Notes: generated by a model not told the origin, from the sequence alone. Shown: positions 28,386 to 37,102, counted from the stretch's first letter. The stretch: DNA of 64,000 nt from an uncultured Acidimicrobiaceae bacterium (GCA_947259275.1 CAMYMH010000010.1:1-64000), one strand, 5' to 3'. Program-made: numbers and translations.

Positions 28386-28969
28386 TGCCTACCGCCTTCC
28401 TCTGTCTGCGGGCGACCCGGGGCGTGGACCCTGCCGTACTCCTTCACCAAACGTTTCTTGGCGCGATGGAGCCGCTGGTCGACTGCCGCCACCGAGCAGC
28501 CCAACAGACGGGATATCTGGTCATGAGGAAGCTCCTCCCATGCCGCCAAACGCAGGATCTCCTGGTCGGCCGGCCGCAGCCGGGCGGTCGCCGCCAGCAC
28601 CGAGTCGTATTCGGCCCGGCGGACCACCAGTGGCTCCGGCTCGTCGGCCCGGTTCAATGGGACCGACCGCAGCCTGGTATCGAGGCGGGCGCCGCGGGCG
28701 ATGCTCCGCCGCTGATGGGCCGCCACGTTGGCGGCTACGCCGTACAGCCACAGCAGGGTTTCTTCGCCGCGGGGCACGTCGTCGATGCGGCGCCAGGCGA
28801 CTAGAAACACCTCAGCGGTCAGGTCCTGGGCAGTTGCTACGCCGCTCCGGCGCAGGAAGTAAGAGTGAATGGCGTCATAGTGCCGGTCATAGAGGCTGCG
28901 AAATACGGCCTCACCATCACTTGCCAAGCTCGTTCCTCCGACTGCGCGTAGGGCGGTTGCTTCCTTCAT
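28382..28969 (-). CDS. ECF sigma factor
   Basis: A 195-aa extracytoplasmic-function sigma factor. Region 2 is LYDRHYDAIHSYFLRRSG...LTAEVFLVAWRRIDDVP and region 4 is ARLRPADQEILRLAAWEELPHDQISRLLGCSVAAVDQRLHRAKKRL. It would direct RNA polymerase to envelope-stress promoters. Its last codons overlap the PASTA/GerMN gene, the usual arrangement of a sigma factor with its regulator. Confidence 0.93.
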   Translation of the reverse strand: MKEATALRAVGGTSLASDGEAVFRSLYDRHYDAIHSYFLRRSGVATAQDLTAEVFLVAWRRIDDVPRGEETLLWLYGVAANVAAHQRRSIARGARLDTRLRSVPLNRADEPEPLVVRRAEYDSVLAATARLRPADQEILRLAAWEELPHDQISRLLGCSVAAVDQRLHRAKKRLVKEYGRVHAPGRPQTEEGGRQ

Positions 28970-28991
28970 ACCCCCCTATTCCCACCTCAGT

Positions 28992-29012
28992 GAAATCCTG
29001 ACACCGGATTTC
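28992..29012. promoter_or_regulatory. Hairpin upstream of the ECF sigma gene
   Basis: GAAATCC and GGATTTC with a 7-nt loop, 22-42 nt upstream of the sigma ATG. It overlaps the probable promoter region and could be an operator or part of an autoregulated promoter. Confidence 0.3.
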
Positions 29013-29177
29013 GATGAGATCTGCCGGCCGCGGTTGCCCACAAAAACCGCGCCGGTTCATGATCCGGTTGCTGTCTTCGGTCACGTTCAGATGAGGGGTT
29101 CCGGCGAGAAGACGCGCTCTGGCAGGCCCGATGTTCCGACGCCGTGAGCTCGGCGCGGTGGGCCGAGCCCATAAGCA

Positions 29178-29408
29178 TCAGGCGGCGCCGGCGCTCGCCT
29201 TCTCCTCGAGCAGATGCAAGATCCGCTCGTTCTGCTCACGGATGGCATTGATATTCAGATACATCCACTTGGGCGGGAAGTCCTCGGGGGCTTCTTCGAA
29301 TTTGCGATCCATGAACTCGCCCATCTTCGGTCCGGCCAACCGCATGATCAGCGCAAACCCACCGATTATCACTGCGAGGCGCATCAGCTTCATCAGGAAG
29401 GGCCTCAT
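29178..29408 (-). CDS. Small membrane protein of unknown function
   Basis: A 76-aa protein with one N-terminal hydrophobic helix (LAVIIGGFALIMRLAG) and a charged C-terminal coiled coil (NINAIREQNERILHLLEEKA). The segment EFMDRKFEEAPEDFPPKWMYLN is acidic and Pro-containing. An AGGAGGTGAAGG ribosome site precedes the ATG. No family is recognised. It stands alone between unrelated genes. Confidence 0.65.
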   Translation of the reverse strand: MRPFLMKLMRLAVIIGGFALIMRLAGPKMGEFMDRKFEEAPEDFPPKWMYLNINAIREQNERILHLLEEKASAGAA

Positions 29409-29683
29409 CCTTCACCTCCTACTCCTGGTCGGGAAACCTGTCGTCGCGTTCGATTGCCGAGTGACCGCGACAGTCGCCATCCCTCGTGTACCCCGGGACC
29501 GACCCGGCGGGTAGAGGCCGATGGCACGTTTCCCGCCATGCCCAACCACCCGTCCGCGGCCGCCTTGGGCTGTGGTGAGAGGATCGGCGGGTGACCGCAT
29601 TAACGGGCGGCCGGCCCGGCTCCCGCCCAGCTTTTCGCTCCCATCCGGATATGCCAGACTCGGCTTGACCGAGAGGGAGGTGA

Positions 29684-31561
29684 ATCGCGAGTTACCGATC
29701 GACCTACGAGCGTTCACTCCGAGACCCGGAAGGCTTCTGGGGCGAGGCGGCAGAGGCAATCACCTGGGACCGGCACTGGGACCGGGTACTCGACGACAGT
29801 CACGCGCCTTTCTATCGGTGGTTCACCGGGGCGATGCTCAACACGTGTTACAACGCCCTCGACCGGCATGTGGACAACGGTCGGGCCGACCAGACCGCCC
29901 TCATCTACGACAGTCCCGTGACCGAGACCGTGGAGTCGTGGACTTTTCAGGAGCTGCGTGACCGCGTTGCCGGCTTCGCCGGAGCCCTGGCCGGGCAGGG
30001 GGTCGGCAAAGGTGACCGGGTGCTGATCTACATGCCGATGGTCCCGGAAGCCGTCATCGCCATGCTGGCGTGCGCCCGGCTGGGTGCCCCCCACTCGGTG
30101 GTTTTCGGCGGGTTCGCCGCCAAGGAGCTGGCAACCCGCATCGATGACGCCCAGCCGAAGGTGATCGTGTCGGCTTCATGTGGCATCGAGGTCGACCGGG
30201 TGGTTGAGTACAAGCCGCTGCTGGACAGGGCGATCGAAATGGCCGGGTATGAGCCCGACTCGACCATCATCCTGCAGCGCCCGCAGGCCGAAGCGCCCCT
30301 GATTCCGGGCCGGGACCGCGACTGGCGGGAGGTCGCCGAGGCGGCCGAGATGGTCGGGTGCACTTCGGTGGCCGCCACCGACCCTCTCTACATCCTGTAC
30401 ACATCCGGCACGACGGGTCATCCCAAGGGGGTGGTGCGCGACAACGGTGGTCACGCGGTCGCACTCCACTGGACGATGAAGAACGTTTATGGAGTGGACC
30501 CCGGCGAGGTCTATTGGGCGGCCTCGGATGTGGGATGGATCGTCGGCCACTCCTACATCGTGTACGCCCCGCTGATCCACGGGAACACCACGGTGCTGTA
30601 CGAGGGCAAGCCGGTGGGCACTCCCGACCCGGGGGCGTTCTGGCGGGTGATCTCCCAGCACAAGGTCGGCACCCTCTTCACCGCCCCCACCGCCTTCCGG
30701 GCCATCAAGCGGGACGATCCCAACGGGGAGTACATGCATCCGTGGGACCTGTCATCACTCCGCTCTTTGTTCCTGGCCGGCGAGCGCTGCGACCCCGACA
30801 CCCTGCACTGGGCCGAGGAGCGACTCGGCGTTTCCGTAGTCGATCACTGGTGGCAGACCGAGACCGGTTGGCCGATCGTGTCCAACCAGCTCGGCCTCGA
30901 GCCCATGCCGGTCAAGCCTGGTTCGCCCACGGTGCCGGTGCCAGGGTGGGACATCCGGGTGCTGGACGAATCCGGTGCCGAGGTCCCCGACCGAACCGTG
31001 GGCAGCATCGTCGCCAAGCTTCCGCTTCCCCCGGGCACGCTCCCGTCCCTGTGGAACAACGACGAGGGCTACCGGCAGGCCTACCTCGAAACCTTCCCCG
31101 GCTTTTACCTGACCTCCGACGCCGGCTACCGCGACGAGGACGGGTATCTGTGGATCATGAGCCGCATCGACGACATCATCAATGTGGCGGGCCATCGCCT
31201 TTCCACCGGCGCCATCGAAGAGGTGGTTGCCGCCCATCCGAGCGTGGCCGAGTGCGCCGTCATCGGTGTCGCCGACGAGCTCAAGGGTCAGCTTCCGATG
31301 GGCTTCGTGGTTCTCACCGCCGGAGTCGACCGAAGCCATGAGGTCATCGCCAGCGAGTTGGTCAGCTCGGTTCGAGAATCCATCGGTCCGGTGGCCGCCT
31401 TCAAGACCGTCCACGTCGTGCCGCGGCTGCCCAAGACCCGATCCGGCAAGATTCTCAGGTCCACCATGCGCAAGATCGCCGACGACGATCCTTGGACCAC
31501 GCCCGCCACCATCGACGATCCTGAGGTCTTGACTGAGATCGGCGCCGCCCTCGGCAAGTAG
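29684..31561 (+). CDS. prpE: Propionyl-CoA synthetase (PrpE/ACSS3-like) lacking a standard start codon
   Basis: An AMP-forming acyl-CoA ligase that activates propionate or another short acid. ILYTSGTTGHPKGVVRD is the P-loop, YWAASDVGWIVGHSYIVYAPL the core, and LPKTRSGKILRSTMRKI holds the catalytic Lys. PrpE-like homology runs upstream of the first ATG (29834) for 50 codons: SYRSTYERSLRDPEGFW, then WDRVLDDSHAPFYRWF. An in-frame TGA at 29681 and the absence of ATG/GTG/TTG/CTG leave ATC 29684, or the GCG at 29687 where family members have Met, as the initiation point. GAGAGGGAGG at 29671-29680 is well placed for either. Full length would be 625 aa, normal for the family. Confidence 0.85.
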   Translation: MASYRSTYERSLRDPEGFWGEAAEAITWDRHWDRVLDDSHAPFYRWFTGAMLNTCYNALDRHVDNGRADQTALIYDSPVTETVESWTFQELRDRVAGFAGALAGQGVGKGDRVLIYMPMVPEAVIAMLACARLGAPHSVVFGGFAAKELATRIDDAQPKVIVSASCGIEVDRVVEYKPLLDRAIEMAGYEPDSTIILQRPQAEAPLIPGRDRDWREVAEAAEMVGCTSVAATDPLYILYTSGTTGHPKGVVRDNGGHAVALHWTMKNVYGVDPGEVYWAASDVGWIVGHSYIVYAPLIHGNTTVLYEGKPVGTPDPGAFWRVISQHKVGTLFTAPTAFRAIKRDDPNGEYMHPWDLSSLRSLFLAGERCDPDTLHWAEERLGVSVVDHWWQTETGWPIVSNQLGLEPMPVKPGSPTVPVPGWDIRVLDESGAEVPDRTVGSIVAKLPLPPGTLPSLWNNDEGYRQAYLETFPGFYLTSDAGYRDEDGYLWIMSRIDDIINVAGHRLSTGAIEEVVAAHPSVAECAVIGVADELKGQLPMGFVVLTAGVDRSHEVIASELVSSVRESIGPVAAFKTVHVVPRLPKTRSGKILRSTMRKIADDDPWTTPATIDDPEVLTEIGAALGK

Positions 31562-31605
31562 GCACGCCCGCCGCTCGGCCGACCGGCAGGTGAAGGCCGC
31601 TATGG

Positions 31606-31611
31606 CAGAAT
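31606..31611 (+). promoter_or_regulatory. Probable leaderless -10 box of the sulfite-oxidase-like gene
   Basis: CAGAAT ends 6 nt before the ATG at 31618, the same spacing as the TAnnnT boxes at other leaderless genes here. It is one base off TAnnnT. Confidence 0.35.
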
Positions 31612-31617
31612 GCGCCC

Positions 31618-32682
31618 ATGAGGCGGGTAGCGGAGCCGGGTGAGGCCATCACGTTCGCGGAGTTGCGGAGGGCAACTCGCAATCGGGGTATGCCCCTCGA
31701 GGCGCTGGCGCTCGATGTCACCCCGGTCGGCTTGCACTATCTCATGATCCACTTCGACGTGCCCCTGCTCGACGAGGATTCATGGTCGCTGCGGGTGGTT
31801 GGCAACGTTGAATCTGGGCTCGACCTGTCGCTGGCAGATCTCCGCTCGATGCCGCAGACCAGTCACGTCGTCACCCTGGAGTGCGCCGGGAACGGACGCA
31901 CGCTGATGGAGCCGCGACCAATCGGTCAGCCGTGGGGCCTCGAAGGGGTCAGCACCGCGGAATGGACCGGCGTGTCGCTGCGATCGGTGCTCGAACTGGC
32001 TGGGGTGGGCGCCGACACATTGGATCTGGTCTTCCGAGGCGCCGACCGGGGCCAGCAGTTGGGCATCGAGGACGAATACCGGCGTGGAATGTCGTTGGAT
32101 GACGCCATGCGAGATGAACTGCTGCTGGCATACGAGATGAACGGCCGGCCCCTGGAGCCACAGAACGGAGCGCCGTTGCGGTTGGTAGCACCCGGCTGGT
32201 ACGGGATGGCCCATGTCAAGTGGCTCACCGAGATCGATGCGTCTACCGATCGGTTCGACGGGCCCCAGCACGCGGCCTACCGCTATCGGCAATCCGAGGA
32301 TGACCGGGGAGAGCCCGTGTGCAGAATGCGTCCCCGGGCGTTGATGGTCCCGCCCGGGGTCCCCGACAGCTCCACTCGGGAGCGCCTCGTTGAGCCCGGG
32401 CAAGTGCTGATCCGGGGACGTGCGTGGTCGGGGAGCGGGCCGATCACCCAGGTTGAGGTTGCCGTCGACGAATCAACTCACCTCGCCGACCTCGATCCGG
32501 CACCGGTCGGACGATGGGCGTGGCACGGCTGGTCGTGGACCTGGAACGCCGAGCCCGGCGAGTTCACACTCACTTGCAGAGCGAGCGATGCCACCGGTGA
32601 CGTCCAGCCGATCGATCAGCGCTGGAACCTCCTGGGCGTGGGGAACAACGCGGTGCAACAGCTGGCCGTCACCGTCTCGTGA
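31618..32682 (+). CDS. Sulfite-oxidase-family molybdopterin enzyme
   Basis: A 354-aa Mo-pyranopterin enzyme. VVTLECAGNGRTLM contains the Mo-ligand Cys, and APLRLVAPGWYGMAHVKWLTEI is the conserved dimer/cofactor face. The C-terminal ~100 residues are the Mo-co dimerisation Ig-like domain (GQVLIRGRAWSGSGPITQVEVAVD). No signal peptide and no haem domain are present, so it is likely cytoplasmic, or exported by other means. The substrate could be sulfite or another small molecule. It follows the acyl-CoA ligase by 56 nt but has its own apparent leaderless promoter. Confidence 0.88.
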   Translation: MRRVAEPGEAITFAELRRATRNRGMPLEALALDVTPVGLHYLMIHFDVPLLDEDSWSLRVVGNVESGLDLSLADLRSMPQTSHVVTLECAGNGRTLMEPRPIGQPWGLEGVSTAEWTGVSLRSVLELAGVGADTLDLVFRGADRGQQLGIEDEYRRGMSLDDAMRDELLLAYEMNGRPLEPQNGAPLRLVAPGWYGMAHVKWLTEIDASTDRFDGPQHAAYRYRQSEDDRGEPVCRMRPRALMVPPGVPDSSTRERLVEPGQVLIRGRAWSGSGPITQVEVAVDESTHLADLDPAPVGRWAWHGWSWTWNAEPGEFTLTCRASDATGDVQPIDQRWNLLGVGNNAVQQLAVTVS

Positions 32683-32705
32683 GCAGATCGAACTCCGACT
32701 TCTCT

Positions 32706-32748
32706 CCTAGCGGGGGCGTTGAACCCGCGACCTTCGGGTCATGAGCCC
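32706..32748 (-). repeat. Initiator-tRNA-derived fragment A
   Basis: The minus strand reads as the 3' half of tRNA-Met(CAU). A perfect anticodon arm TCGGG-CTCATGA-CCCGA is followed by the variable region, a T-arm with about five bases missing and the acceptor 3' strand CGCCCCCGCTA. No D-arm or 5' acceptor strand is present, so it cannot be a working tRNA. Confidence 0.6.
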
Positions 32749-32783
32749 GATGGTGGGTGGCGATTGATCGAAGGGGACGGTCT

Positions 32784-33461
32784 TCAATGTCCTATGTCGT
32801 GGTCCCCAGCCTGGACGAGGCCACTTTCGTACGCAAAAACGACCGCTTGGGCCCGGTCGCGGAGGCCGAGCTTGGTGAGAATGCTCGATACGTGGGACTT
32901 CACGGTTGCAGCTCCGATGAAGAGCTCCTCCGAGATTTCCGCATTACTGGAACCTCGGGCGATCGCCGCCAAGACTTCGCGTTCCCGCTCGGTGAGCCGT
33001 TCCAATCGGCCCGCCACCGCGGTGTCAACGGCGAGGCGCTGGGCGAACTGCCCGATGAGGCGACGGGTGATGGATGGGGCAAGCAGTGCTCCCCCCTCTG
33101 CCACGGTGCGGACTGCCGTGACTAGCTCTTCTGGTGGTATGTCTTTGAGCACAAAGCCGCTGGCTCCGGCCCGCAGCGCCTTGTACACGTACTCGTCTGG
33201 GTCGAAGGTCGTCAAGATCAAGACTCGCACCGGCCAGTCGGCTTCCTCGATGATGCGGGCGGTTGCTTCTAGGCCGTCCATCTCCGGCATCCGGATGTCC
33301 ATCAGCACGACATCCGGGTGATGAGTGCGTGTTGCCTCGATGGCCTCGCGCCCGGTGCCGGCTTCGGCTACCACGTCGATGTCGTCCTCATGTCCGAGCA
33401 CCATGGCGAACCCACGCCGCACCAGGGCCTGATCGTCAACGACGGCGACGCGGATGCTCAC
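32784..33461 (-). CDS. NarL/LuxR-type response regulator
   Basis: A 225-aa regulator. The receiver has DD9-10, phosphoacceptor Asp55 (VLMDIRMPE) and FVLKD lysine. The LuxR HTH is LTEREREVLAAIARGSSNAEISEEL with recognition helix ATVKSHVSSILTKLGL. The ATG overlaps the kinase stop by 4 nt. The pair is a DesK/LiaS-type system. Its target may be the divergently transcribed lipoprotein hydrolase gene, but this is inference. Confidence 0.93.
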   Translation of the reverse strand: MSIRVAVVDDQALVRRGFAMVLGHEDDIDVVAEAGTGREAIEATRTHHPDVVLMDIRMPEMDGLEATARIIEEADWPVRVLILTTFDPDEYVYKALRAGASGFVLKDIPPEELVTAVRTVAEGGALLAPSITRRLIGQFAQRLAVDTAVAGRLERLTEREREVLAAIARGSSNAEISEELFIGAATVKSHVSSILTKLGLRDRAQAVVFAYESGLVQAGDHDIGH

Positions 33462-34675
33462 GTCTGCTCCGTCCGGAGGGGCAGCCGGGCGACGACCCGG
33501 AACCGTCCGTCTGGTTGCGGTCCGGCATCGAAACTCCCTCCCAGAAGCACTGCTCGCTCGCGCATGCCGACGATCCCTTGTCCGGCACCGGGCAAGTGAC
33601 TGCCCGCGCTTCCGGTGTTGACCACCTCTACGGTGACGGCCTGGTCGTTGCTGTCAAGCCGCACCTCGGCTTGAGTTCCGGGCCCGCCGTGCTTGAGAAC
33701 ATTGGTCAACGCTTCCTGGGTGATTCGGAATGCCGACAGGGCCACTCGGGCCGGCACATCGGCAGGCACCCCGTCCATGCTCAGCGACACGTCCAACCCC
33801 GCCCCAGCGAGCTGATCGACAAGGTCTGGTATTTCGGCGATTCCGGGCTGGGGACCAAGTCCATTGATCTCGGCTTCTGGGCGCAATACTCCGAGCAAGA
33901 GGCGGAGCTCGCCGAGTGCTTCCCGTCCGGCGTGCTCCACCGCTTCCATCGCCTCGACGGCGGCGGCCGGGTCGGACCGGGCCACGGTCTTGGCTGCTCC
34001 GGCCTGCACCGTCATGAGACTGACCCGATGGGCCACGACGTCGTGCAGCTCCCGGGCGATACGGGAGCGTTCCTCAGTCACGGCCCGCTTGGCTTCTGCC
34101 ACGCGTTCCTTCTCGAGATAGGCAGCTCGCTTCTCGAGTTGGGTCGGGTATTCGCCCCGGATGCCAAGGCGTCTTCCGATGTACCAGGCCAGCAGCATTA
34201 TCAGGAGAGTCACTCCGACGTCCACCACAGGCTGCCCATCGACGAGTGACCAGATCCCTACCAGAGCTGCGGCAGCACCCACTCCGGCGTAACCCCACTG
34301 TCCGGCGACTGCGTAGCGGCCAACGGTGTAGAGCGAAACCAACAGGGCGAACAGAGGATCCTCCACATAGCCGAATCCGATCCAGAGGAGCGACGCGACA
34401 ACGTTTACCCCCAAGACAATCAGTGGTTGGTGCCTGCGCCAGTAGAGGGCGACACTGCCCACCACCACGACGACGTAGGCGGCGATCGGGATGTCGTTGA
34501 CCAAGCGAAGGGCGAATTCGTCTGTGGTCCCAGTGTCCTCTAAGACTCCGTTGAGAACGTCGGCGACGAGTATGACGATGACGAGAATGGCGTCCGCGGT
34601 GTGGGGCCAGCGGGTAAAAGGCCCTCGTAGTGGCCGCTTAACACCACCCAGCGGGTCCACGGCGGTGGAGCTCAC
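33458..34675 (-). CDS. DesK/LiaS-type sensor histidine kinase
   Basis: A 405-aa intramembrane-sensing kinase. Several closely spaced hydrophobic segments fill residues ~27-170 with almost no extracytoplasmic loop. A coiled coil leads to HisKA_3 with His211 (IARELHDVVAHRVSLM), then an HATPase (EALTNVLKHGG, GAGQGIVGMRER). The GTG start at 34675 is preferred. GAGGG precedes it, and the longer in-frame extension is Arg-rich and runs into the promoter of the divergent gene. Confidence 0.88.
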   Translation of the reverse strand: MSSTAVDPLGGVKRPLRGPFTRWPHTADAILVIVILVADVLNGVLEDTGTTDEFALRLVNDIPIAAYVVVVVGSVALYWRRHQPLIVLGVNVVASLLWIGFGYVEDPLFALLVSLYTVGRYAVAGQWGYAGVGAAAALVGIWSLVDGQPVVDVGVTLLIMLLAWYIGRRLGIRGEYPTQLEKRAAYLEKERVAEAKRAVTEERSRIARELHDVVAHRVSLMTVQAGAAKTVARSDPAAAVEAMEAVEHAGREALGELRLLLGVLRPEAEINGLGPQPGIAEIPDLVDQLAGAGLDVSLSMDGVPADVPARVALSAFRITQEALTNVLKHGGPGTQAEVRLDSNDQAVTVEVVNTGSAGSHLPGAGQGIVGMRERAVLLGGSFDAGPQPDGRFRVVARLPLRTEQT

Positions 34676-34783
34676 AGTCCCTCGCAGATCGCACGGCCCG
34701 TGCCTGGTCGATGAATGGCCACGTACATGTGCCAACGGTACGCCATCCAGTCGCTCGTAGTCACCCGCCCGGCGGCGGATCCC

Positions 34784-34807
34784 CGTCTCCGTCTCAAGGG
34801 GGAGACG
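34784..34807. promoter_or_regulatory. Inverted repeat between divergent genes
   Basis: CGTCTCC (34784-34790) and GGAGACG (34801-34807) form a 7-bp stem with a 10-nt loop, between the kinase start and the lipoprotein-hydrolase promoter. It is a candidate regulator site. Confidence 0.3.
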
Positions 34808-34869
34808 CACCCTCTCGCGCCTGGGTGTGATCCGCCGATGGGACGAGCCGTTGATCGATCCCGGGGCCG

Positions 34870-34898
34870 ATGACGACCGCGGCGCTTTGTCATACCTT
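34870..34898 (+). promoter_or_regulatory. Promoter of the lipoprotein hydrolase fusion
   Basis: ATGACG (-35) and TACCTT (-10) are separated by 17 nt. An AAGGAG ribosome site and the ATG at 34930 follow. Confidence 0.5.
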
Positions 34899-34929
34899 CG
34901 ACTCAGTACCAACGACACAAGGAGTCGAA

Positions 34930-36927
34930 ATGAAACAGCTATTACGTCCCTTCTGGATCGCAGCAATTGCGCTCCTCGCTCTGGTGGCGGCCGCATGCGG
35001 CAGCTCAGAGTCTCAGTCAGACACAACAACTAGCACCACACTTCCCTCAACAATCACGGTGCCGATCGTCGATGGGCCGGGTCCGCTGGAGGGCGAGGAA
35101 ATAGCCGATCCTCCTCCGCAGCCAGAGGACGAACTGCAGGACCTCCTCGACCAACTCGTGGCCGGCTCAGATGTTCCTGCTCTCGGGGTGGCGACATTCG
35201 ACGGTGACAAGGTCATCGAGGCCGCCGTGTCCGGTGTGCGTCGCAGCGGGGATCCGACTCCGGTCGAAATGAAGGACCTGTTCCATATCGGTTCCAACGC
35301 CAAGGCGATGACTGCCACGCTGGTGGCCACCTTCGTTGATGAAGGGATCATCTCGTGGGAGACGACCGTCGGCGATGTCTATCAGGACGTGTTGCCGGAC
35401 CTCGACGAGGGCTTGGCAAAGGTCACCTTCCGCCAGCTCTTGAGCCATACGGCGGGGTTCCGCGATGAACTCGCGTTCCCCCTGTTGGAAGGCATCGAGG
35501 GGGACCTACCGGTCATCGAACAGCGACGCCAGGGCGCCGAGATCACCCTGACTCGGCCAGGGCAACATCCCGCCGGCGAGTTCATGTACTCGAACCTTGG
35601 CTACACAGTGGTGGGAGCCATGCTCGAGGAGCTGACCGGCACCTCATGGGAGGAACTGCTCCAAACCCGCGTCTTCGAGGTACTGGGGATGGACAGCTGC
35701 GGTTTCTATGCCCCGGGCACTCCTGGTGAAGTGGACCAGCCATGGGGCCACTTCGACGAGCGGGGAGGCGAGGCGATCGACCCCGGCCACCCGGACGCCG
35801 AGGCCCCGCAAGTGATCGCACCGTCCGGCCTCGTGCACTGCAGCATGGCCGACTGGGCGCTCTTCTTGCAGTCCCAGCTCCGCGGTTTCCAGGGCAGTGA
35901 CTCAGAAGTGATCAGCGAGAGTTCGTTCGAAGCGTTGCGGACCTCGCCCGAAGGCTCGACGTACGCGCTCGGCTGGGACACGATCGAGTCGCCAACCGGG
36001 CAAGTCATTCATCATCACGGCAGCAACCATCGATTCACCGCTTACACGCTGCTTGTGCCCAACGAGGACTTCGGCCTGCTCGTAGTCACAAACCTGGGTG
36101 AATTGATGGCCGACCCCACAATCGGCGTGGTCGTCGATGCCATGATCCAGCGTCAGGTCCGGGCCGACGGAGAGAACGTCGATATCGGGGGCCGCGAGAT
36201 CTTCCTTTCTTGTCAAGGCTCCGGCAGCCCGACCGTGATCCTCGAGCATGGTCTTGGCACGACCGGCGCAGACTTTGGGATCGTGCAGGGTGCGATCGCC
36301 GCCACTAATCGGGTGTGCTACACATCCCGGGCCGGGATGGGGTTCAGCGACCCGATCCCAGGGGGCGGGGTGCGAACGGCGCAGGACGCGGCAGACGACC
36401 TGTCCGCCGTGCTGGCCGCGGCCGACGTGCCCGGACCGTACGTGCTGGTTGGACATTCATTCGGTGGCCTGGTCGTCAGGCTCTTCGCCGACCAACATCC
36501 CGCCGATGTTGCCGGGGTGGTCCTGGTCGACACGACGCACGAAGACCTAACGGACCGCGTTCGTGAAGCCATTTCCGTTGAGGCTTGGAATGAGGTTGCA
36601 GTCTTCTTCGGGTCCGAGAACGCCGAGCTCATGGACCTCGAGGCCAGCGGCGCTGAAGCAGCCGCAGCCGGCGACCTGGCGGATGTGCCGCTGGTGGTGC
36701 TCCAAGCCGCCCGGGAAGAGGTCGAGCCGCCTCCGCCCGGGATATCGCAGGCGACCGCCGACGAGGTGGAAGCAGCGACACGGTCGATCGAGGGTGAATT
36801 GCAGCTCGATCTGGCAAACCTGTCCACCAACGGCAGGCATGTGCTGGTCGAAGGAAGTGGTCATTTCATCCAGATTGACCGTCCGGATGCGGTAATCGAC
36901 GCAATCAACTCAGTCCTTGCCGGTTAG
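34930..36927 (+). CDS. Lipoprotein fusing a class C beta-lactamase-type domain and an alpha/beta hydrolase
   Basis: A 665-aa two-domain exported hydrolase. Lipobox LVAAAC at Cys23 is followed by a Thr/Ser/Pro linker. Residues ~65-405 are a serine beta-lactamase/DD-peptidase-like domain with Ser122-x-x-Lys125 (GSNAK), Tyr220-Ser-Asn and HHHGSN near 361. Residues ~415-665 are an alpha/beta hydrolase with nucleophile Ser510 (VGHSFGG) and the C-terminal His in GSGHFIQ. Both active sites look intact. Target is unknown: wall peptides, esters or lactones are possible. AAGGAG precedes the start. A strong terminator follows. Confidence 0.87.
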   Translation: MKQLLRPFWIAAIALLALVAAACGSSESQSDTTTSTTLPSTITVPIVDGPGPLEGEEIADPPPQPEDELQDLLDQLVAGSDVPALGVATFDGDKVIEAAVSGVRRSGDPTPVEMKDLFHIGSNAKAMTATLVATFVDEGIISWETTVGDVYQDVLPDLDEGLAKVTFRQLLSHTAGFRDELAFPLLEGIEGDLPVIEQRRQGAEITLTRPGQHPAGEFMYSNLGYTVVGAMLEELTGTSWEELLQTRVFEVLGMDSCGFYAPGTPGEVDQPWGHFDERGGEAIDPGHPDAEAPQVIAPSGLVHCSMADWALFLQSQLRGFQGSDSEVISESSFEALRTSPEGSTYALGWDTIESPTGQVIHHHGSNHRFTAYTLLVPNEDFGLLVVTNLGELMADPTIGVVVDAMIQRQVRADGENVDIGGREIFLSCQGSGSPTVILEHGLGTTGADFGIVQGAIAATNRVCYTSRAGMGFSDPIPGGGVRTAQDAADDLSAVLAAADVPGPYVLVGHSFGGLVVRLFADQHPADVAGVVLVDTTHEDLTDRVREAISVEAWNEVAVFFGSENAELMDLEASGAEAAAAGDLADVPLVVLQAAREEVEPPPPGISQATADEVEAATRSIEGELQLDLANLSTNGRHVLVEGSGHFIQIDRPDAVIDAINSVLAG

Positions 36928-36959
36928 GACGCACACACGCTCCCCACAGAGAATCGAAG

Positions 36960-36988
36960 AGGAACCCGGGCGAAAGGTCCGGGTTCCT
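36960..36988 (+). terminator. Rho-independent terminator of the lipoprotein hydrolase gene
   Basis: A perfect 10-bp stem, AGGAACCCGG and CCGGGTTCCT, with a 9-nt loop. It is followed by TTCGTT and lies 32 nt after the stop. Confidence 0.8.
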
Positions 36989-37008
36989 TTCGTTGGGGCG
37001 AGGGGTTG

Positions 37009-37049
37009 TCCGGCGAACCTCCCGACCTGGGGCCGGGAGAACCGCCGGA
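37009..37049. repeat. Two-helix palindromic repeat (copy 1)
   Basis: Outer arms TCCGGCG/CGCCGGA, symmetric AAC/AAC internal loop, inner arms CTCCCG/CGGGAG and a 9-nt loop. It is followed by AGCGAGGGCGGAATTT, which resembles the antisense tRNA 3' end seen in fragment B. Related copies are at 48414-48448 and 60807-60846. Confidence 0.65.
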
Positions 37050-37085
37050 GCGAGGGCGGAATTTACATGCTTATTACTCTTCGCA

Positions 37086-37102
37086 GCTGGCCTTAGGCCA
37101 GC
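37086..37102. terminator. Perfect hairpin in the convergent gap
   Basis: GCTGGCC-TTA-GGCCAGC, a 7-bp stem with a 3-nt loop and no T-run. Confidence 0.35.

Noticed and set aside
29834-31561. Acyl-CoA ligase starting at the first ATG (575 aa)
   Set aside because: Fifty upstream codons match the family N-terminus, so this ATG would remove conserved sequence. No ribosome site was found in front of it.
32706-32780. Intact tRNA-Met gene on the minus strand
   Set aside because: The anticodon arm is good, but the T-stem is damaged and there is no D-arm or 5' acceptor strand. It is a fragment only.
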